A DNA stretch of 48,889 nt from Opitutus sp. GAS368 (GCA_945868215.1 CAMBLN010000003.1:1-48889); one strand, 5' to 3'; numbered from the stretch's first letter, positions 17,574 to 27,143 are shown. Numbers and translations: made by a program. Notes: generated by a model from the sequence alone, not told the origin.

Positions 17574-18962
17574 TCACCGCGACCGCGCGGCGAGCGACTC
17601 CAGGATTTTTTCCGACGTTTGTATCCCTTTTTTCATTACATCCAGATTAAAGCTCTCGTTCGGCGCGTGCAGATTATCCTCGGGGAGAAAAAGCCCCATC
17701 ATTACCGAATCCAAGCCGGTCACGCGTTTGATGTCGGCGATGATCGGCACGCTGCCGCCTTCACGCAAATAAAGCGGCGCCTTGCCGAACACCTCCGCGA
17801 TGGCTTGGTCCGCCGCGCGGAAGGCGTCCGCCAGCACCGGCGACTGGTCCTTCGGTGTGTTCGACCGGTCCGGCGGCACCACCACGTAGGGCACGCCTTG
17901 GTGCTGGTCGATGATCTCAAAGGTCACGTCTTTCGGCATGCGCTCGGCGATCGTCTTGTAAAGCAGGTCGCGGATCTTCGCCGGCGTTTGGTTGGCGACC
18001 AGCCTGCAGCTGATCTTCACAAACGCCTTGCTCGGGATCACCGTCTTGGTGCCCTCCCCTTGGTAGCCGCCCCCGATGCCGTTGAACTCAAGCGTGGGCA
18101 GCACGCGGATCGCCTCGAACGGCGTGGATCCTTTCGCCGTGTAAAAAGCCGGTATGCCCAGAAACTTCCGATATTCCTCCTCATCGGAGCCGAGCTTTGC
18201 GATCTGTTCCTTCTCCCACGGCTCCACAGGCATCACGTCGTCGTAAAACCCTGGGATGTTCACCGAACCGTCGGCGTTGTGCAGCGACGCGCAAAGCTCG
18301 GCCACCGCTTGTATCGGATTTCTTAATACGCCGCCGTGCAGACCCGAATGCAGGTCGCCCTTGGGTCCGGTCACGACCACGTCGCACAACACCAGCCCGC
18401 GCAGCCCGCAGGTGATCACCACCTGGTCTTCGCGGGGCAGTAGCGTATCGGAGAGATAAACCAGGTCCGCCTGCTTGAGGCGATCACTGTAAGCTTCAAG
18501 AAACTTGGGAAAACTCGGGCTGCCCATCTCCTCCTCGCCCTCGATCATGAAGGTGATGCGCAACGGCAGATCGGGCCGGCGTTCCAGCAGGCGGCCCACG
18601 GCGGCGATGTGCACCATGAGCGGCCCTTTGTTATCGGCGGCACCGCGGCCATATATCCGGTTTCCACGGATCTCCGGCTCGAACGCCGGCGATTGCCACA
18701 GGTTGAGAGGATCGGCCGGCTGCACGTCGTAGTGACCGTAGATGATCACATGCGGCCATTCGGGATTGTCCCCGCGCGAAGCCAGGATGATCGGATGCAG
18801 ATCCGTTTTCACGACCTCGACCTTGAAACCGATCGAGGTCAGAAGCCCCGTCGTAAATTCGAGCGCACCGGCCATGCCCGTCTTGAACGCGGGATCGGCG
18901 GAAACACTGGGATGGCGGATGAATTCCTTGAGCTTTTCAACAGGGTCAAACATGCCCGCCAC
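17574..18962 (-). CDS. M20 family dipeptidase
   Basis: Two-zinc dipeptidase of the M20 (CNDP/DapE-like) family, 462 aa. The first metal motif IYGHYDVQPAD is at about 74-84, the bridging Asp is in YGRGAADNKGPL (about 108), the catalytic Glu pair is in MIEGEEEMGS (about 139-148), a dimerisation-domain His is in GDLHSGLHGG, and the C-terminal metal His is in NLHAPNESF. No signal peptide is seen, so it is cytoplasmic. It probably cleaves short peptides for nutrition or turnover. The start could be ATG 18962 or the ATG three codons later. Confidence 0.93.
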   Translation of the reverse strand: MAGMFDPVEKLKEFIRHPSVSADPAFKTGMAGALEFTTGLLTSIGFKVEVVKTDLHPIILASRGDNPEWPHVIIYGHYDVQPADPLNLWQSPAFEPEIRGNRIYGRGAADNKGPLMVHIAAVGRLLERRPDLPLRITFMIEGEEEMGSPSFPKFLEAYSDRLKQADLVYLSDTLLPREDQVVITCGLRGLVLCDVVVTGPKGDLHSGLHGGVLRNPIQAVAELCASLHNADGSVNIPGFYDDVMPVEPWEKEQIAKLGSDEEEYRKFLGIPAFYTAKGSTPFEAIRVLPTLEFNGIGGGYQGEGTKTVIPSKAFVKISCRLVANQTPAKIRDLLYKTIAERMPKDVTFEIIDQHQGVPYVVVPPDRSNTPKDQSPVLADAFRAADQAIAEVFGKAPLYLREGGSVPIIADIKRVTGLDSVMMGLFLPEDNLHAPNESFNLDVMKKGIQTSEKILESLAARSR

Positions 18963-19024
18963 CGTGAAGGATTCCCCGCGGGTGCGCTAGCGGAAACGAC
19001 CGGGAAAAAAGGTGCCCCGGACGT

Positions 19025-19822
19025 TTACTTATAACGCGCCTTGGCCTGCTCATAGAGCGGCAGGTATTGCGGCGCGAGTTTCTCTAGGTTCGCGATGCGT
19101 GTGGAGTCGGCCGGATGCGTTGAGAGAAACTCCGGAGGCTTGGCACCGCCCTGTTTCGACATCTTGCGCCAAAACGAGGCGCCCGCGCGCGGATCGTAGC
19201 CCGCGCCGGCCGCGAAACGCAGTCCCACCGCATCGGCCTCGCTTTCATGCAGCCGTGAAAACGGCAACGCATAGCCCACCTGCGAACCCAATCCGTAGGC
19301 CGCCAGCGCCATGTTACGCTTGGCGGGATCCACGTCTTTCATTTCCAAACCCACGGCGAGCGCGAGGCCGGTTCCGGCAATGGCATAGTTTTGCGATGTG
19401 CGCTCGGCCCCGTGTCTTGAGGTGACGTGGGCGATTTCATGTCCCATCACAATCGCGATCTCGTCGTCGCTTGCGGCCAGCTTGATGAGGCCGGTATAAA
19501 CCCCAACCTTTCCACCCGGCAGTGCAAACGCGTTCACGGTCGGAGAATCAAAAACGACGAACTCCCACTGGGCGTTGGGCACGTCACGTCCGACCGACGC
19601 CGCGATGCGTTTACCGATGCGCTGGATGCGGGCGTTGAGCGCCGGATCCGTGGAAATCTTTTCCTCTTTCTTTATTTGCGCGAAAGCGGAAAGCCCCATC
19701 TGCGTCTCTTGCGCGGGGGAAACCAGCATGAGTTGCGTGCGGCCTGTTTCAGTCACCGTGGCGCATCCCGAAAACAGGCCGATACTCGCAACCGCAAAGC
19801 CCAAAACCAAGGGGTGTTTCAT
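19025..19822 (-). CDS. M48 family metallopeptidase, lipoprotein
   Basis: Zinc peptidase of the M48 type (Oma1/LoiP/BepA-like), 265 aa from ATG 19822 (MKHPLVLGFAV). The lipobox FSGC gives an acylated Cys at about 20. The metal motif is HEIAH at about 127-131 and the third ligand is in HESEADAVG (about 192). The gene ends with a Lys/Arg-rich tail. No TPR or membrane domain is present. A role in envelope protein quality control is likely from the family. The track start adds 18 residues before the signal peptide and is rejected. Confidence 0.92.
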   Translation of the reverse strand: MKHPLVLGFAVASIGLFSGCATVTETGRTQLMLVSPAQETQMGLSAFAQIKKEEKISTDPALNARIQRIGKRIAASVGRDVPNAQWEFVVFDSPTVNAFALPGGKVGVYTGLIKLAASDDEIAIVMGHEIAHVTSRHGAERTSQNYAIAGTGLALAVGLEMKDVDPAKRNMALAAYGLGSQVGYALPFSRLHESEADAVGLRFAAGAGYDPRAGASFWRKMSKQGGAKPPEFLSTHPADSTRIANLEKLAPQYLPLYEQAKARYK

Positions 19823-19928
19823 GGGCGGATCATGGAATGGCGCGCGCAAAACCGCAATCCACTTTACTTCACCCATCCGTAACCCAGCTAAACCTTGCGT
19901 CTTTCATCGGCGACGCGGACTCTCGCGC

Positions 19929-20027
19929 ATGGCCAAAACCCAAAACTCGAAAAAAGAAACCAAGAAGCAGCCGCTCAAAACGGCCAAAGAAAAGAAACTC
20001 GCGAAGCGCGAAAAGAAGAAGGGCTGA
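19929..20027 (+). CDS. Tiny Lys-rich protein (32 aa)
   Basis: ATG 19929 opens a 32-codon frame (MAKTQNSKKETKKQPLKTAK...) that is almost half Lys/Arg, with no hydrophobic segment. It is too short for the ORF track, where it is the tail of a longer ORF. Very basic short proteins of this type are annotated in many genomes without function; nucleic-acid binding is possible. A second basic ORF follows at 20162, which supports both being real. No homologue can be named. Confidence 0.5.
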   Translation: MAKTQNSKKETKKQPLKTAKEKKLAKREKKKG

Positions 20028-20161
20028 GTGCGCGCCGGATTTCTTCGGACGGCAATCGACGACGCTTGTTTACAATGTCGCTGCAGTCGCGGATGAACAG
20101 GCACGCTTGCGGGGCAAACAACAGTCCGCAAGCGAGCCAAACCACCGAAAGAAACTCCACC

Positions 20162-20305
20162 ATGGGCGACAAATCCCCGAAATCGACGCAGAAAAAAGCC
20201 TCGCAGAAGCAGGCCAAAACCGACGGCTCCAATCAGAAAAAACAGCAGCTCATCACCGCGCAGCAGGCCACCAAGGCCAAGCTGGCCGCCAATAAAAAGA
20301 AATAA
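20162..20305 (+). CDS. Small Lys/Gln-rich protein (47 aa)
   Basis: 47 aa beginning MGDKSPKSTQKKASQKQ and ending KLAANKKK; basic, low in hydrophobics, probably disordered or helical. A GA-rich stretch (gaaagaaactcc) precedes the ATG. The MGDKSPKS start is one recalled from short conserved hypothetical proteins in several phyla, so the ORF is likely genuine. A rho-independent terminator follows within 60 bp. The role is unknown. Confidence 0.7.
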   Translation: MGDKSPKSTQKKASQKQAKTDGSNQKKQQLITAQQATKAKLAANKKK

Positions 20306-20359
20306 GCATCCCGTAAAGACGGATGCCTCGGTTGAGCGATCTGAACGTCAACCATTCGT

Positions 20360-20393
20360 AACGCCGCCGGCCGAAAACCGACGGCGTTTTTTT
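20360..20393 (+). terminator. Terminator after the small basic proteins
   Basis: Stem acgccgccgg/ccgacggcgt (one mismatch), loop ccgaaaa region, followed by seven T. It closes the plus-strand unit holding the two tiny ORFs. Confidence 0.8.
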
Positions 20394-20511
20394 GCGCCCG
20401 TTTTTTCGGACGATTACGCAAACTGGCATTGCCCGTTTGATTTACTGCGCATTATCGTCCTGCCAGAATCTATCCGGAACCGCGCATTCGATCCCATCCG
20501 CTGCTCCAACC

Positions 20512-20883
20512 ATGAAGTGTTACTATCACCACCAAGCGGATGCGGTCGCCCTCTGCAAATCCTGCAACCGCGCCGTTTGTCCGGAGTGCGCCGCCGATGT
20601 TCATCCGGGGACTGCTTGCAAGGGCCGCTGTGAATCCGACGTCGCCGACCTGAACACCATCATCGAACGCAGCAAAACCGCTTACACCAAGACCGGCCAG
20701 GCTTACCGGAGAAGCGGTGTGTTCACCCTCATCATCGGGTTACTTTTTGTGGCACTGGGGCTTCTTCCCCTGCTCGTTAACGAAAACGGGGGCGCCCTCT
20801 TTATGGCGCCCATCGGAGCCGTGTTTCTACTGTCGTCTTTCTTCAGTTTCCGAAGCGGCAAACAAATCACCGAGGTCAAATGA
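20512..20883 (+). CDS. B-box-like zinc finger membrane protein
   Basis: 123 aa from ATG 20512. A B-box-type zinc finger fills residues 1-40: CYYHHQADAVALCKSCN and CPECAADVHPGTACKGRC supply Cys/His ligands. Two transmembrane helices follow (about 70-90 and 97-115). The zinc finger should face the cytoplasm. Such proteins are common in Bacteroidota and Verrucomicrobiota, with unknown function. The start of the next gene overlaps its stop (ATGA), so the two are coupled. The longer track ORF upstream is not supported. Confidence 0.8.
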   Translation: MKCYYHHQADAVALCKSCNRAVCPECAADVHPGTACKGRCESDVADLNTIIERSKTAYTKTGQAYRRSGVFTLIIGLLFVALGLLPLLVNENGGALFMAPIGAVFLLSSFFSFRSGKQITEVK

Positions 20884-21623
20884 CGGTCCCCAACTGTCCC
20901 GATTGCCGGCAGATCATTCCCGCCGACGAGATCAACGTCGCCAAGGACCTCGCGTATTGCCGGTCATGCAACGCCGCCCACTCCCTTTCCGGATTGATCG
21001 AATCCTCACATGATCTTGGTCCGAAACTCGACCTCGAGCGACCTCCCTCCGGAGCTTGGTATCGTCGCGATCCTCTGGCCGGCGTCATCATCGGCGCAAC
21101 CCACCGCACGTGGGGCGCGGCCGCGGGCTACCTGGCCATAGCTCTTTTGGGGAACGGCATCGTCTCGGTCTTCGTGCTCATCGCCTTGAGCGGCACTTTA
21201 CGTCACCTCGGGGTCGTCTTACCCGGATGGTTTCCCGCGCCGAAGATGGACGGCGAGGACATCGGTGTGGGGGAACTGATCTTTCTCTGGATTTTCCTCA
21301 CGCCCTTCATCGTCGTGGGCACCGGTATGATCCTTGGTTTCCTGTCCTCGATCATCGGGCGGACCGAGGTGCGCGTGCTCGGCACAACCGGCCGCGCCTT
21401 CGTGGGAGTTGGCCCCCTGGGCTGGAGCCGGCGGTTCCCGATTTCCGCTGTAAAGGCCGTCGTTGTGAGCAGCAAAGATTGGCGTGACAGTGAGGGCGCT
21501 GTCCAAAACAAGACGCAGATCGAGGTGCAATTATCCGACGGCGAATCCGTCAAATTCGGCTCGATGCTAAGTGACAGCCGACAGCGATTTTTGGCCGGTG
21601 CGCTGCGCAAGGATTTGCTCTGA
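20880..21623 (+). CDS. Zinc-ribbon membrane protein, copy 1
   Basis: 247 aa, unknown function. An N-terminal zinc ribbon is formed by two Cys pairs (CPDC at about 6-9 and CRSC at about 27-30). The conserved motif PPSGAWYR (about 55) leads into two transmembrane regions (about 78-105 and 137-160). A C-terminal cytoplasmic beta-rich domain has EVRVLGTTGRAFVGVGPLGW. The copy at 21651 has the same plan and motifs, so these are tandem paralogues that have diverged. It is translationally coupled to the B-box gene before it. Confidence 0.8.
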   Translation: MTVPNCPDCRQIIPADEINVAKDLAYCRSCNAAHSLSGLIESSHDLGPKLDLERPPSGAWYRRDPLAGVIIGATHRTWGAAAGYLAIALLGNGIVSVFVLIALSGTLRHLGVVLPGWFPAPKMDGEDIGVGELIFLWIFLTPFIVVGTGMILGFLSSIIGRTEVRVLGTTGRAFVGVGPLGWSRRFPISAVKAVVVSSKDWRDSEGAVQNKTQIEVQLSDGESVKFGSMLSDSRQRFLAGALRKDLL

Positions 21624-21650
21624 TTCTGAAAGGCTCATCGGACCAATACC

Positions 21651-22301
21651 ATGAAGTTCAACTGCCCTTCCTGCCGTCTGCCCTTGCTGCCCGAGAATAT
21701 AAACATCCAGACGGACCTCGCGCTCTGCAAAGACTGCGGAGGCATCGCGCGCATCTCGGAACTCGTCGATGAAGAGTTCGACACGTCCACGCTCAGCCAG
21801 CCGCCCAAGGGTGCCTGGTATCGGCAGACGATGTCCGAGACCATCATCGGTGCGACCACCCGGCATCCGATGGCGTTTATGATGGTTCCCTTCATGTGCG
21901 TCTGGTCGGGATTTTCGCTCGGCGGCATCTACGGCACGCAGATCACGAACGGTAAATTCAGTCTGATGATGTCACTGTTCGGATTACCGTTTCTGGCCGG
22001 CACGATTCTCTTTGGCAGCATCGCGCTCATGGCGGTGTGCGGCAAAGTCGAGGTGCGCCTCCGCGGACGGCGCGGCTTGGTCTTTGTCGGTGTTGGTTTC
22101 CTCGGCTGGAAACGCGCGCTAAATCTCGATGAAGTGGACACGATCAGTGAGGAAAACCACACCATGAATTATCCCGGCAGCCAAGGCGTGGGCATCGTCC
22201 TGAAGGGCAAATCCCGACTGCGTTTCGCGACGAACCTGAGCGAGGCCCGGCGGCATTTTATGCTCAACGCGCTCAGGGCCGTTAAGTCACGCAAAGTCTA
22301 G
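21651..22301 (+). CDS. Zinc-ribbon membrane protein, copy 2
   Basis: 216 aa paralogue of the preceding gene: CPSC and CKDC zinc ribbon (about 5-28), PPKGAWYR (about 52), two transmembrane segments (about 74-96 and 104-127), and a C-terminal domain with VEVRLRGRRGLVFVGVGFLGW. It starts 27 bp after copy 1. The C-terminal part ends in a helix with SEARRHFMLNALRAV, matching SDSRQRFLAGALRKD in copy 1. The function is unknown; a membrane sensor or adaptor role is only a guess. Confidence 0.8.
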   Translation: MKFNCPSCRLPLLPENINIQTDLALCKDCGGIARISELVDEEFDTSTLSQPPKGAWYRQTMSETIIGATTRHPMAFMMVPFMCVWSGFSLGGIYGTQITNGKFSLMMSLFGLPFLAGTILFGSIALMAVCGKVEVRLRGRRGLVFVGVGFLGWKRALNLDEVDTISEENHTMNYPGSQGVGIVLKGKSRLRFATNLSEARRHFMLNALRAVKSRKV

Positions 22302-22321
22302 CAGCCCCCGCGTAAGCCTCC

Positions 22322-22894
22322 GTGATTCCATCGCCGCGACTTCTTCGCCTCCGACTTTCCGACTGCGAACGCCGGAATTTGGCCGGCTTCGTCATCGGAT
22401 TCGGAATCACGATTATTACTTGGGCCACCCTTCACGACATCTACCTGATCGGCGTCGAACCCAGGCATTTTACGGAGTATCACAGACCACTGCTGCCCAT
22501 CACGAATCATACGTTGCTGGCGCTGCAATACGCCACCGTGGCCACACTCGGGCCGGGCATGGTTTTCGGCGCGTTTGCATTCGCCTGCAGTCGGCTGGGC
22601 CGACGCGTTCCCCTGGGTTTCCGAACGGCTTGGCTGACGTTCCTTCCCTTTGTCGCCCTGATTGAAATCACCGCACTGCTCGTCGGACGCCATGCGGCTT
22701 CACTCCATGCGCACGGGCTGGCTTTGCCCTACCCCGCCGCATTTTACCCGGATGGATCCGCAGGCATCGCCTACACCCAGTCGGTAAATGTCACAGCCTA
22801 TTTCGCCGCCGCTGTTTTTGGCGCTTCGTATCAATTGCTGCTTGTGCTGCTACGAGCAAAACGGACGCACGCCGTCGCTCACCTGGATCGATGA
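22322..22894 (+). CDS. Four-helix membrane protein of unknown function
   Basis: 190 aa from GTG 22322, 20 bp after the zinc-ribbon gene. Four hydrophobic helices are seen (about 21-43, 60-88, 100-122, 155-178). No recognisable motif, so no function is offered. The last 16 bp overlap the 3' end of the convergent SpeE-like gene. It probably belongs to the same plus-strand operon as the three zinc-binding membrane genes. Confidence 0.7.
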   Translation: MIPSPRLLRLRLSDCERRNLAGFVIGFGITIITWATLHDIYLIGVEPRHFTEYHRPLLPITNHTLLALQYATVATLGPGMVFGAFAFACSRLGRRVPLGFRTAWLTFLPFVALIEITALLVGRHAASLHAHGLALPYPAAFYPDGSAGIAYTQSVNVTAYFAAAVFGASYQLLLVLLRAKRTHAVAHLDR

Positions 22895-23607
22895 CGCTGC
22901 GCTGGAGTTGTTGGCGCCGATGACGAATCCACCATCGGTTTGTCACCCACGTAGATTACATAGGCGCTCCGTTTGGCCGTGGGAAACAGCCGGGCCGGGA
23001 TGGCCTGCGCAACAAAACCCGCGGCGCGCAGGCGCTTTTCAAACGTGTGGTCCGGGCTCGCCGACCAGATCGCGAGACGCCCGCCGGGGCGCAGTTTCGA
23101 TTTCATCGTGTCGAGTCCGCGCGGCCCGTAGAGGCGGACGTTGCCCGTGTGCACCATCGGCGTCGGACCGTTGTCTACATCCAGCAAAATGGCGTCGTAA
23201 GAATTCGGCCGTGCACCCGCGATGGTGGCGACAACATCGCCGAGCCGCACCTGCACACGCGGATCATCAAGCAGGTGTCCGTTGAGCTTGGCCATGAACA
23301 TGCGGTTCCACTCGATGACTTCGGGCATCAACTCGCCGACCTCCACCACTGCCTTCGCCCCGGCCTTCGCGAGCACGGCTTTCAACGTGTAACCAAGTCC
23401 CATGCCTCCGATCAGCGTGCGTGTCGGCGCCTTGGTATCGACGAGGTCATGCGCGAGTTCACCGAGCAGCACCTCCGAAGCGCTGGTCATCGAGTGCATC
23501 AGATCCTGCCCGTTCAGCCGCACGCAATAACTGCCATCGTGCTCGTGCAACGACAGCCGTGCACCGTCGGGAGTGCGGGTCTCCGCGAGGTTGTGGTGTG
23601 GTTTCAT
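22879..23607 (-). CDS. Spermidine synthase-like methyltransferase-fold protein
   Basis: 242 aa with a Rossmann aminopropyl/methyl-transferase fold. LIGGMGLGYTLKAVL (about 65-79) is the glycine motif, VVEVGELMPEVIEWN (about 87-101) is motif II with the acidic residue, and ILLDVDNGP (about 140-148) replaces the DxxDP-like site of true spermidine synthases. Proteins of this SpeE-like group are widespread and mostly uncharacterised. The substrate is unknown. It lies 14 bp downstream of the purH stop-strand neighbour, is oriented away from apaG, and has no polyamine gene nearby. Confidence 0.8.
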   Translation of the reverse strand: MKPHHNLAETRTPDGARLSLHEHDGSYCVRLNGQDLMHSMTSASEVLLGELAHDLVDTKAPTRTLIGGMGLGYTLKAVLAKAGAKAVVEVGELMPEVIEWNRMFMAKLNGHLLDDPRVQVRLGDVVATIAGARPNSYDAILLDVDNGPTPMVHTGNVRLYGPRGLDTMKSKLRPGGRLAIWSASPDHTFEKRLRAAGFVAQAIPARLFPTAKRSAYVIYVGDKPMVDSSSAPTTPAQRHRSR

Positions 23608-23621
23608 GGCTGAGGAAAACC

Positions 23622-25169
23622 TCAGTGTTTGAAGTGGCGGATGCCCGTGAAGACCATCGCCATGCCGCGTTCGTCGGCAGCCTTGATGACTTCTTCGTCA
23701 CGCACGCTGCCACCCGGCTGGATCGCGGCGGTCGCACCGGCTTCGGCGGCCGCGATGAGGCCGTCGGCAAACGGGAACAACGCTTCCGAAACGACCACGG
23801 ACCCCGTGAGATCGAGCTTGGCCTCGCCGGCCTTCCACACGGCGATGCGCGAACTGTCCACGCGGGCCATCTGACCGGCGCCCACGCCGAGGGTCTGCTC
23901 GTTTTTCACGTAGACGATGGCGTTCGACTTGACGTGTTTGCACACGCGCCAACCGAACATCATCGTGTCCCACTCTTCGGCCGTGGGCTGACGCTTGGTG
24001 ACGACCTTGAAATCGCGTGGGTTGCCAAGGAGCTTGTTGCGATCCTGCACAAGCAGGCCGCCGACGACCGAGCGCACATCCTGCAACGAGTCAGCACCCA
24101 GGCCTTCCTTGGCGATCATCAGGCGAAGATTTTTCTTCTTCGCAAAAATCGCCAGCGCCTCGGGACTGAAGCTGGGCGCGATGATCACCTCGGTGAAAAT
24201 GTCGGCGATCTTGGTGGCGAGACCGGCTTCAAGCGTGCGGTTGACGACGATGATGCCGCCGAACGGAGCCTGGCGGTCCGTCGAGTAAGCTTTTTCCCAG
24301 GCTGTATCCAAATCCTGGGCACTGGCGACGCCGCACGGATTGGTGTGCTTGAGAATCGCCAGCGTGGGTTTCTCGAATTCGCCGATCAGGTAGGTCGCCG
24401 AGGTGATATCGAGAATGTTGTTATACGAAAGCTCCTTGCCCTGGAGCTGCTGGAAGTGGTCGTGGAACGTGCCGTAGAGCGCGGCCTGCTGGTGCGGATT
24501 CTCACCGTAGCGCAGGGACTGGGCCTTCTTGTAGGAAAGCGTCAGCGTGGCGGGCAAGCCGCTGAGGGCATCGAGGTTGGGCTCGTCGGCCTGCGATTCG
24601 AGGTATTTGGCGATGGCGGTGTCGTAGGCACCGGTGCGCTGAAAAACTTTGAGAGCGAGCTTACGGCGCAGAGCGGACAACGTGGCGGGGGCATCAAACG
24701 AGGCGAGCACCGCACCGTAATCGTTGTGGTCGACCACGACCGTGACGCTTTCGTGATTCTTGGCCGCGCTGCGCAGCATCGAAGGGCCGCCGATGTCGAT
24801 GTTCTCAATGGCTTCCTCGAAATGAACGTCCTTCTTGGCGACGGTCTGCTCAAACGGATACAGGTTCACCACGACGAGATCGATCATGTCGATGCCATGG
24901 GCTTTCGCGGCGGCCTGGTGGTCGGCCTTGTCGCGACGCGCGAGGAGGCCGCCATGAATCTTCGGATGGAGTGTCTTCACGCGGCCTTCCATCATCTCGG
25001 GAAAGCCGGTGTGCTGGCTCACCTCGGTGACGGGCAGACCTTTTTCCGCGAGCAGCTTGGCGGTGCCGCCGGTCGAGAGCAGCTTGTAGCCGTGCTGTTT
25101 GACGAGGGCGGTCGCAAAATCGACCAGACCGGTTTTGTCGCTCACCGAAAGTAGGGCCAGTTTTTCCAT
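23622..25169 (-). CDS. purH: Bifunctional AICAR transformylase / IMP cyclohydrolase
   Basis: Last two steps of de novo IMP synthesis. From ATG 25169 ([15 protein letters not shown]) it is 515 aa, normal for PurH. The IMPCH domain (1-195) has [22 protein letters not shown] and [17 protein letters not shown]. The AICAR transformylase domain has [11 protein letters not shown], the catalytic [15 protein letters not shown] and the C-terminal [16 protein letters not shown]. The track ORF adds 51 residues that overlap the divergent apaG region; these are rejected. The SpeE-like gene lies 14 bp downstream and may be co-transcribed. Confidence 0.97.
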   Translation of the reverse strand: MEKLALLSVSDKTGLVDFATALVKQHGYKLLSTGGTAKLLAEKGLPVTEVSQHTGFPEMMEGRVKTLHPKIHGGLLARRDKADHQAAAKAHGIDMIDLVVVNLYPFEQTVAKKDVHFEEAIENIDIGGPSMLRSAAKNHESVTVVVDHNDYGAVLASFDAPATLSALRRKLALKVFQRTGAYDTAIAKYLESQADEPNLDALSGLPATLTLSYKKAQSLRYGENPHQQAALYGTFHDHFQQLQGKELSYNNILDITSATYLIGEFEKPTLAILKHTNPCGVASAQDLDTAWEKAYSTDRQAPFGGIIVVNRTLEAGLATKIADIFTEVIIAPSFSPEALAIFAKKKNLRLMIAKEGLGADSLQDVRSVVGGLLVQDRNKLLGNPRDFKVVTKRQPTAEEWDTMMFGWRVCKHVKSNAIVYVKNEQTLGVGAGQMARVDSSRIAVWKAGEAKLDLTGSVVVSEALFPFADGLIAAAEAGATAAIQPGGSVRDEEVIKAADERGMAMVFTGIRHFKH

Positions 25170-25275
25170 AAAAGGTGCTTTGTGCGGCCGCGCAAAAACA
25201 GAGGCAAGCCCGCAGTGCGCGGGCAGCGCCGCCAAAGCGGTTGCAATACGCCTCTCGCTGCGTTGGTTGTCCCCT

Positions 25276-25686
25276 GTGTCCGCTTCCCTCGCCCTTCCCG
25301 GCCTCACCGCCCGCCTCGACAAACTCGTGTATCATCACGGGGGCAAGAGCCTGCCGCCGGACAAACCTCACGCCTTCGTTTATTTCATCACGATTCATAA
25401 CGGCTCCGAACACGCCGTCACCCTGCTCGGCCGCAAATGGGTCGTCACGCACGCCGACGGCAGCCAACTCGTGATCGAGGGCGACAAGATCGTCGGCGAA
25501 ACCCCCCGCCTTTCCCCGGGCGAGCAGTTTTCCTACAACAGCTACCATGTCTCGGCCACGTCGGCTCGTTCACAAGGAAGTTTTCACGGAGTCGATGACT
25601 TGGGCCGTCATGTTCATGTGGTGCTGCCCGCCTTTGACATGACGATCCCGTCCGACGAATCCGCCGCCGGTCCTTGCGATCTCTGA
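25276..25686 (+). CDS. apaG: ApaG domain protein
   Basis: 136 aa from a GTG start ([21 protein letters not shown]). An ApaG immunoglobulin-like beta-sandwich covers most of it, with [31 protein letters not shown]-like and [12 protein letters not shown] motifs (about 33-95). ApaG is linked to Co/Mg tolerance in enterobacteria; its molecular role remains unclear. The start is uncertain because the frame is open far upstream through the purH 5' region. It is divergent from purH, 106 bp apart. Confidence 0.85.
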   Translation: MSASLALPGLTARLDKLVYHHGGKSLPPDKPHAFVYFITIHNGSEHAVTLLGRKWVVTHADGSQLVIEGDKIVGETPRLSPGEQFSYNSYHVSATSARSQGSFHGVDDLGRHVHVVLPAFDMTIPSDESAAGPCDL

Positions 25687-25758
25687 TCCCTCCGCGAAGC
25701 CCGTGTAAAGTTGCGCTTGCGCCCACCCGTGGCGTTTGTCTGTCTGACCGTTTATTAA

Positions 25759-27117
25759 ATGAAGTTAATTGATTTGAATCCCCAAGGTGGGATCGGTGCC
25801 AACTCGATCTATTTGCAGATTGGCGATGTAAACATCCTCGTCGACTGCGGGTTAAATCCCAAGCAGGCCGGGCGTCTGGCCATGCCGGATTTCTCGCTGA
25901 TCAAGGACATCAGTCTCGATCTCATCATCATCACCCACTGTCACTTGGACCACATCGGCAGCCTGCCGGTGATCATGCGCCTGCATCCGAATGCCCAGGT
26001 CGTCATGACCCATTCCAGCAAGATGATCCTGGATCGCATGCTCCATAACTCGGCCAACGTCATGTTGCGCCAGAAAGAGGAGAACAACATCCCCGATTAC
26101 CCGCTGTTTACGCACGAGGAAGTCGATCGCTGCGTCCCCCGTTTCACAGGCATGGAGTTTCTCCAGCCCAAGAAATTCAAGGGCAAGTCCGACGAGGTCG
26201 AAATCATGATGCACCACGCCGGCCACGTCGCGGGTGCCTGCGCCGTCGAAATTCACCACAAACACCGCCACATTTTCGTTACCGGTGACGTGCTCTTCGA
26301 AAACCAGCGCACCCTCCGCGGCGCCCAGTTTCCTTCGGGCCACTTCGACACCGTCATCATGGAGACCACGCGCGGCACCACCGAGCGCCAGGTCGGCAAG
26401 GAGCGCGTCCACGAGGTCAACCGCCTGATCAACTCCATCAACGACACGATCAACCGCGGCGGCTCCTTCCTGCTTCCGGTTTTCGCGCTCGGCCGCATGC
26501 AGGAAATTCTCTCCATCATCCACGACGCCCGTAAATTCGGCCGCCTCGTGAAGTGCCCGATCTACGCCGCCGGCATGGGCATGGCGCTCGCCGATTATTT
26601 CGACGAGATCTCGCGCAAATACCAGCACGTCCAGTTCAACCGGAACATCATTAAAGAGCTCAACATACAGCCCACCCCCCGCAAGCTCGATGCCGGCAAG
26701 GACCTCAAGCAAAACGCGCTCTACATCATCAGTTCCGGCATGTTGGTCGAGCGCACGCCCAGCTACACGCTCGCTTCGGGCATGATCGAGCACGCCCGCA
26801 ACACCATCGGTTTCGTCGGTTACTGCGATCCCGACACACCCGGCGGCCAGTTGCTCCAGGCCAAGACCGGCGACGAATTCCTGTTCGCGACAGCCAACGT
26901 CAGCGCCAAGCTCAACGCCCGCGTCGAACGCTTCGAGCTCAGCGGACACGCCGACCGCGAGGAGCTCGCCGAATTCGCCATCCAGACTCAGGCCCGCAGC
27001 GTGATCCTCACGCACGGCGATCAGGCCGCCCGTGACTGGTTCGTCCAAGAACTCGGCGCCAAGATGCCCGGCAGCAAGATCATCGACCCCGTTCCGCTCC
27101 AGACCTACGAGATCTGA
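25759..27117 (+). CDS. Beta-CASP metallo-beta-lactamase ribonuclease
   Basis: RNA-processing nuclease of the beta-CASP family (CPSF73/YSH1-like), 452 aa. The MBL metal motif HCHLDHIG is at about 60-67, HHAGHVAGA at about 154-162 and the third-ligand region VTGDVLFENQRTL at about 175-187. The beta-CASP motifs A (METTRG), B (SSGML) and C (ELSGHADREEL) are complete, and the last His is in LTHGD. It probably cleaves or trims RNA as endo- or 5'-exonuclease. No KH domain or extra domain is seen. An intrinsic terminator follows the stop. Confidence 0.93.
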   Translation: MKLIDLNPQGGIGANSIYLQIGDVNILVDCGLNPKQAGRLAMPDFSLIKDISLDLIIITHCHLDHIGSLPVIMRLHPNAQVVMTHSSKMILDRMLHNSANVMLRQKEENNIPDYPLFTHEEVDRCVPRFTGMEFLQPKKFKGKSDEVEIMMHHAGHVAGACAVEIHHKHRHIFVTGDVLFENQRTLRGAQFPSGHFDTVIMETTRGTTERQVGKERVHEVNRLINSINDTINRGGSFLLPVFALGRMQEILSIIHDARKFGRLVKCPIYAAGMGMALADYFDEISRKYQHVQFNRNIIKELNIQPTPRKLDAGKDLKQNALYIISSGMLVERTPSYTLASGMIEHARNTIGFVGYCDPDTPGGQLLQAKTGDEFLFATANVSAKLNARVERFELSGHADREELAEFAIQTQARSVILTHGDQAARDWFVQELGAKMPGSKIIDPVPLQTYEI

Positions 27118-27143
27118 TCAGCCGACCGGCTTACGGACTCCTC

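Noticed and set aside
23421-25154. 577-aa ORF opposite purH
   Set aside because: Antisense shadow of PurH.
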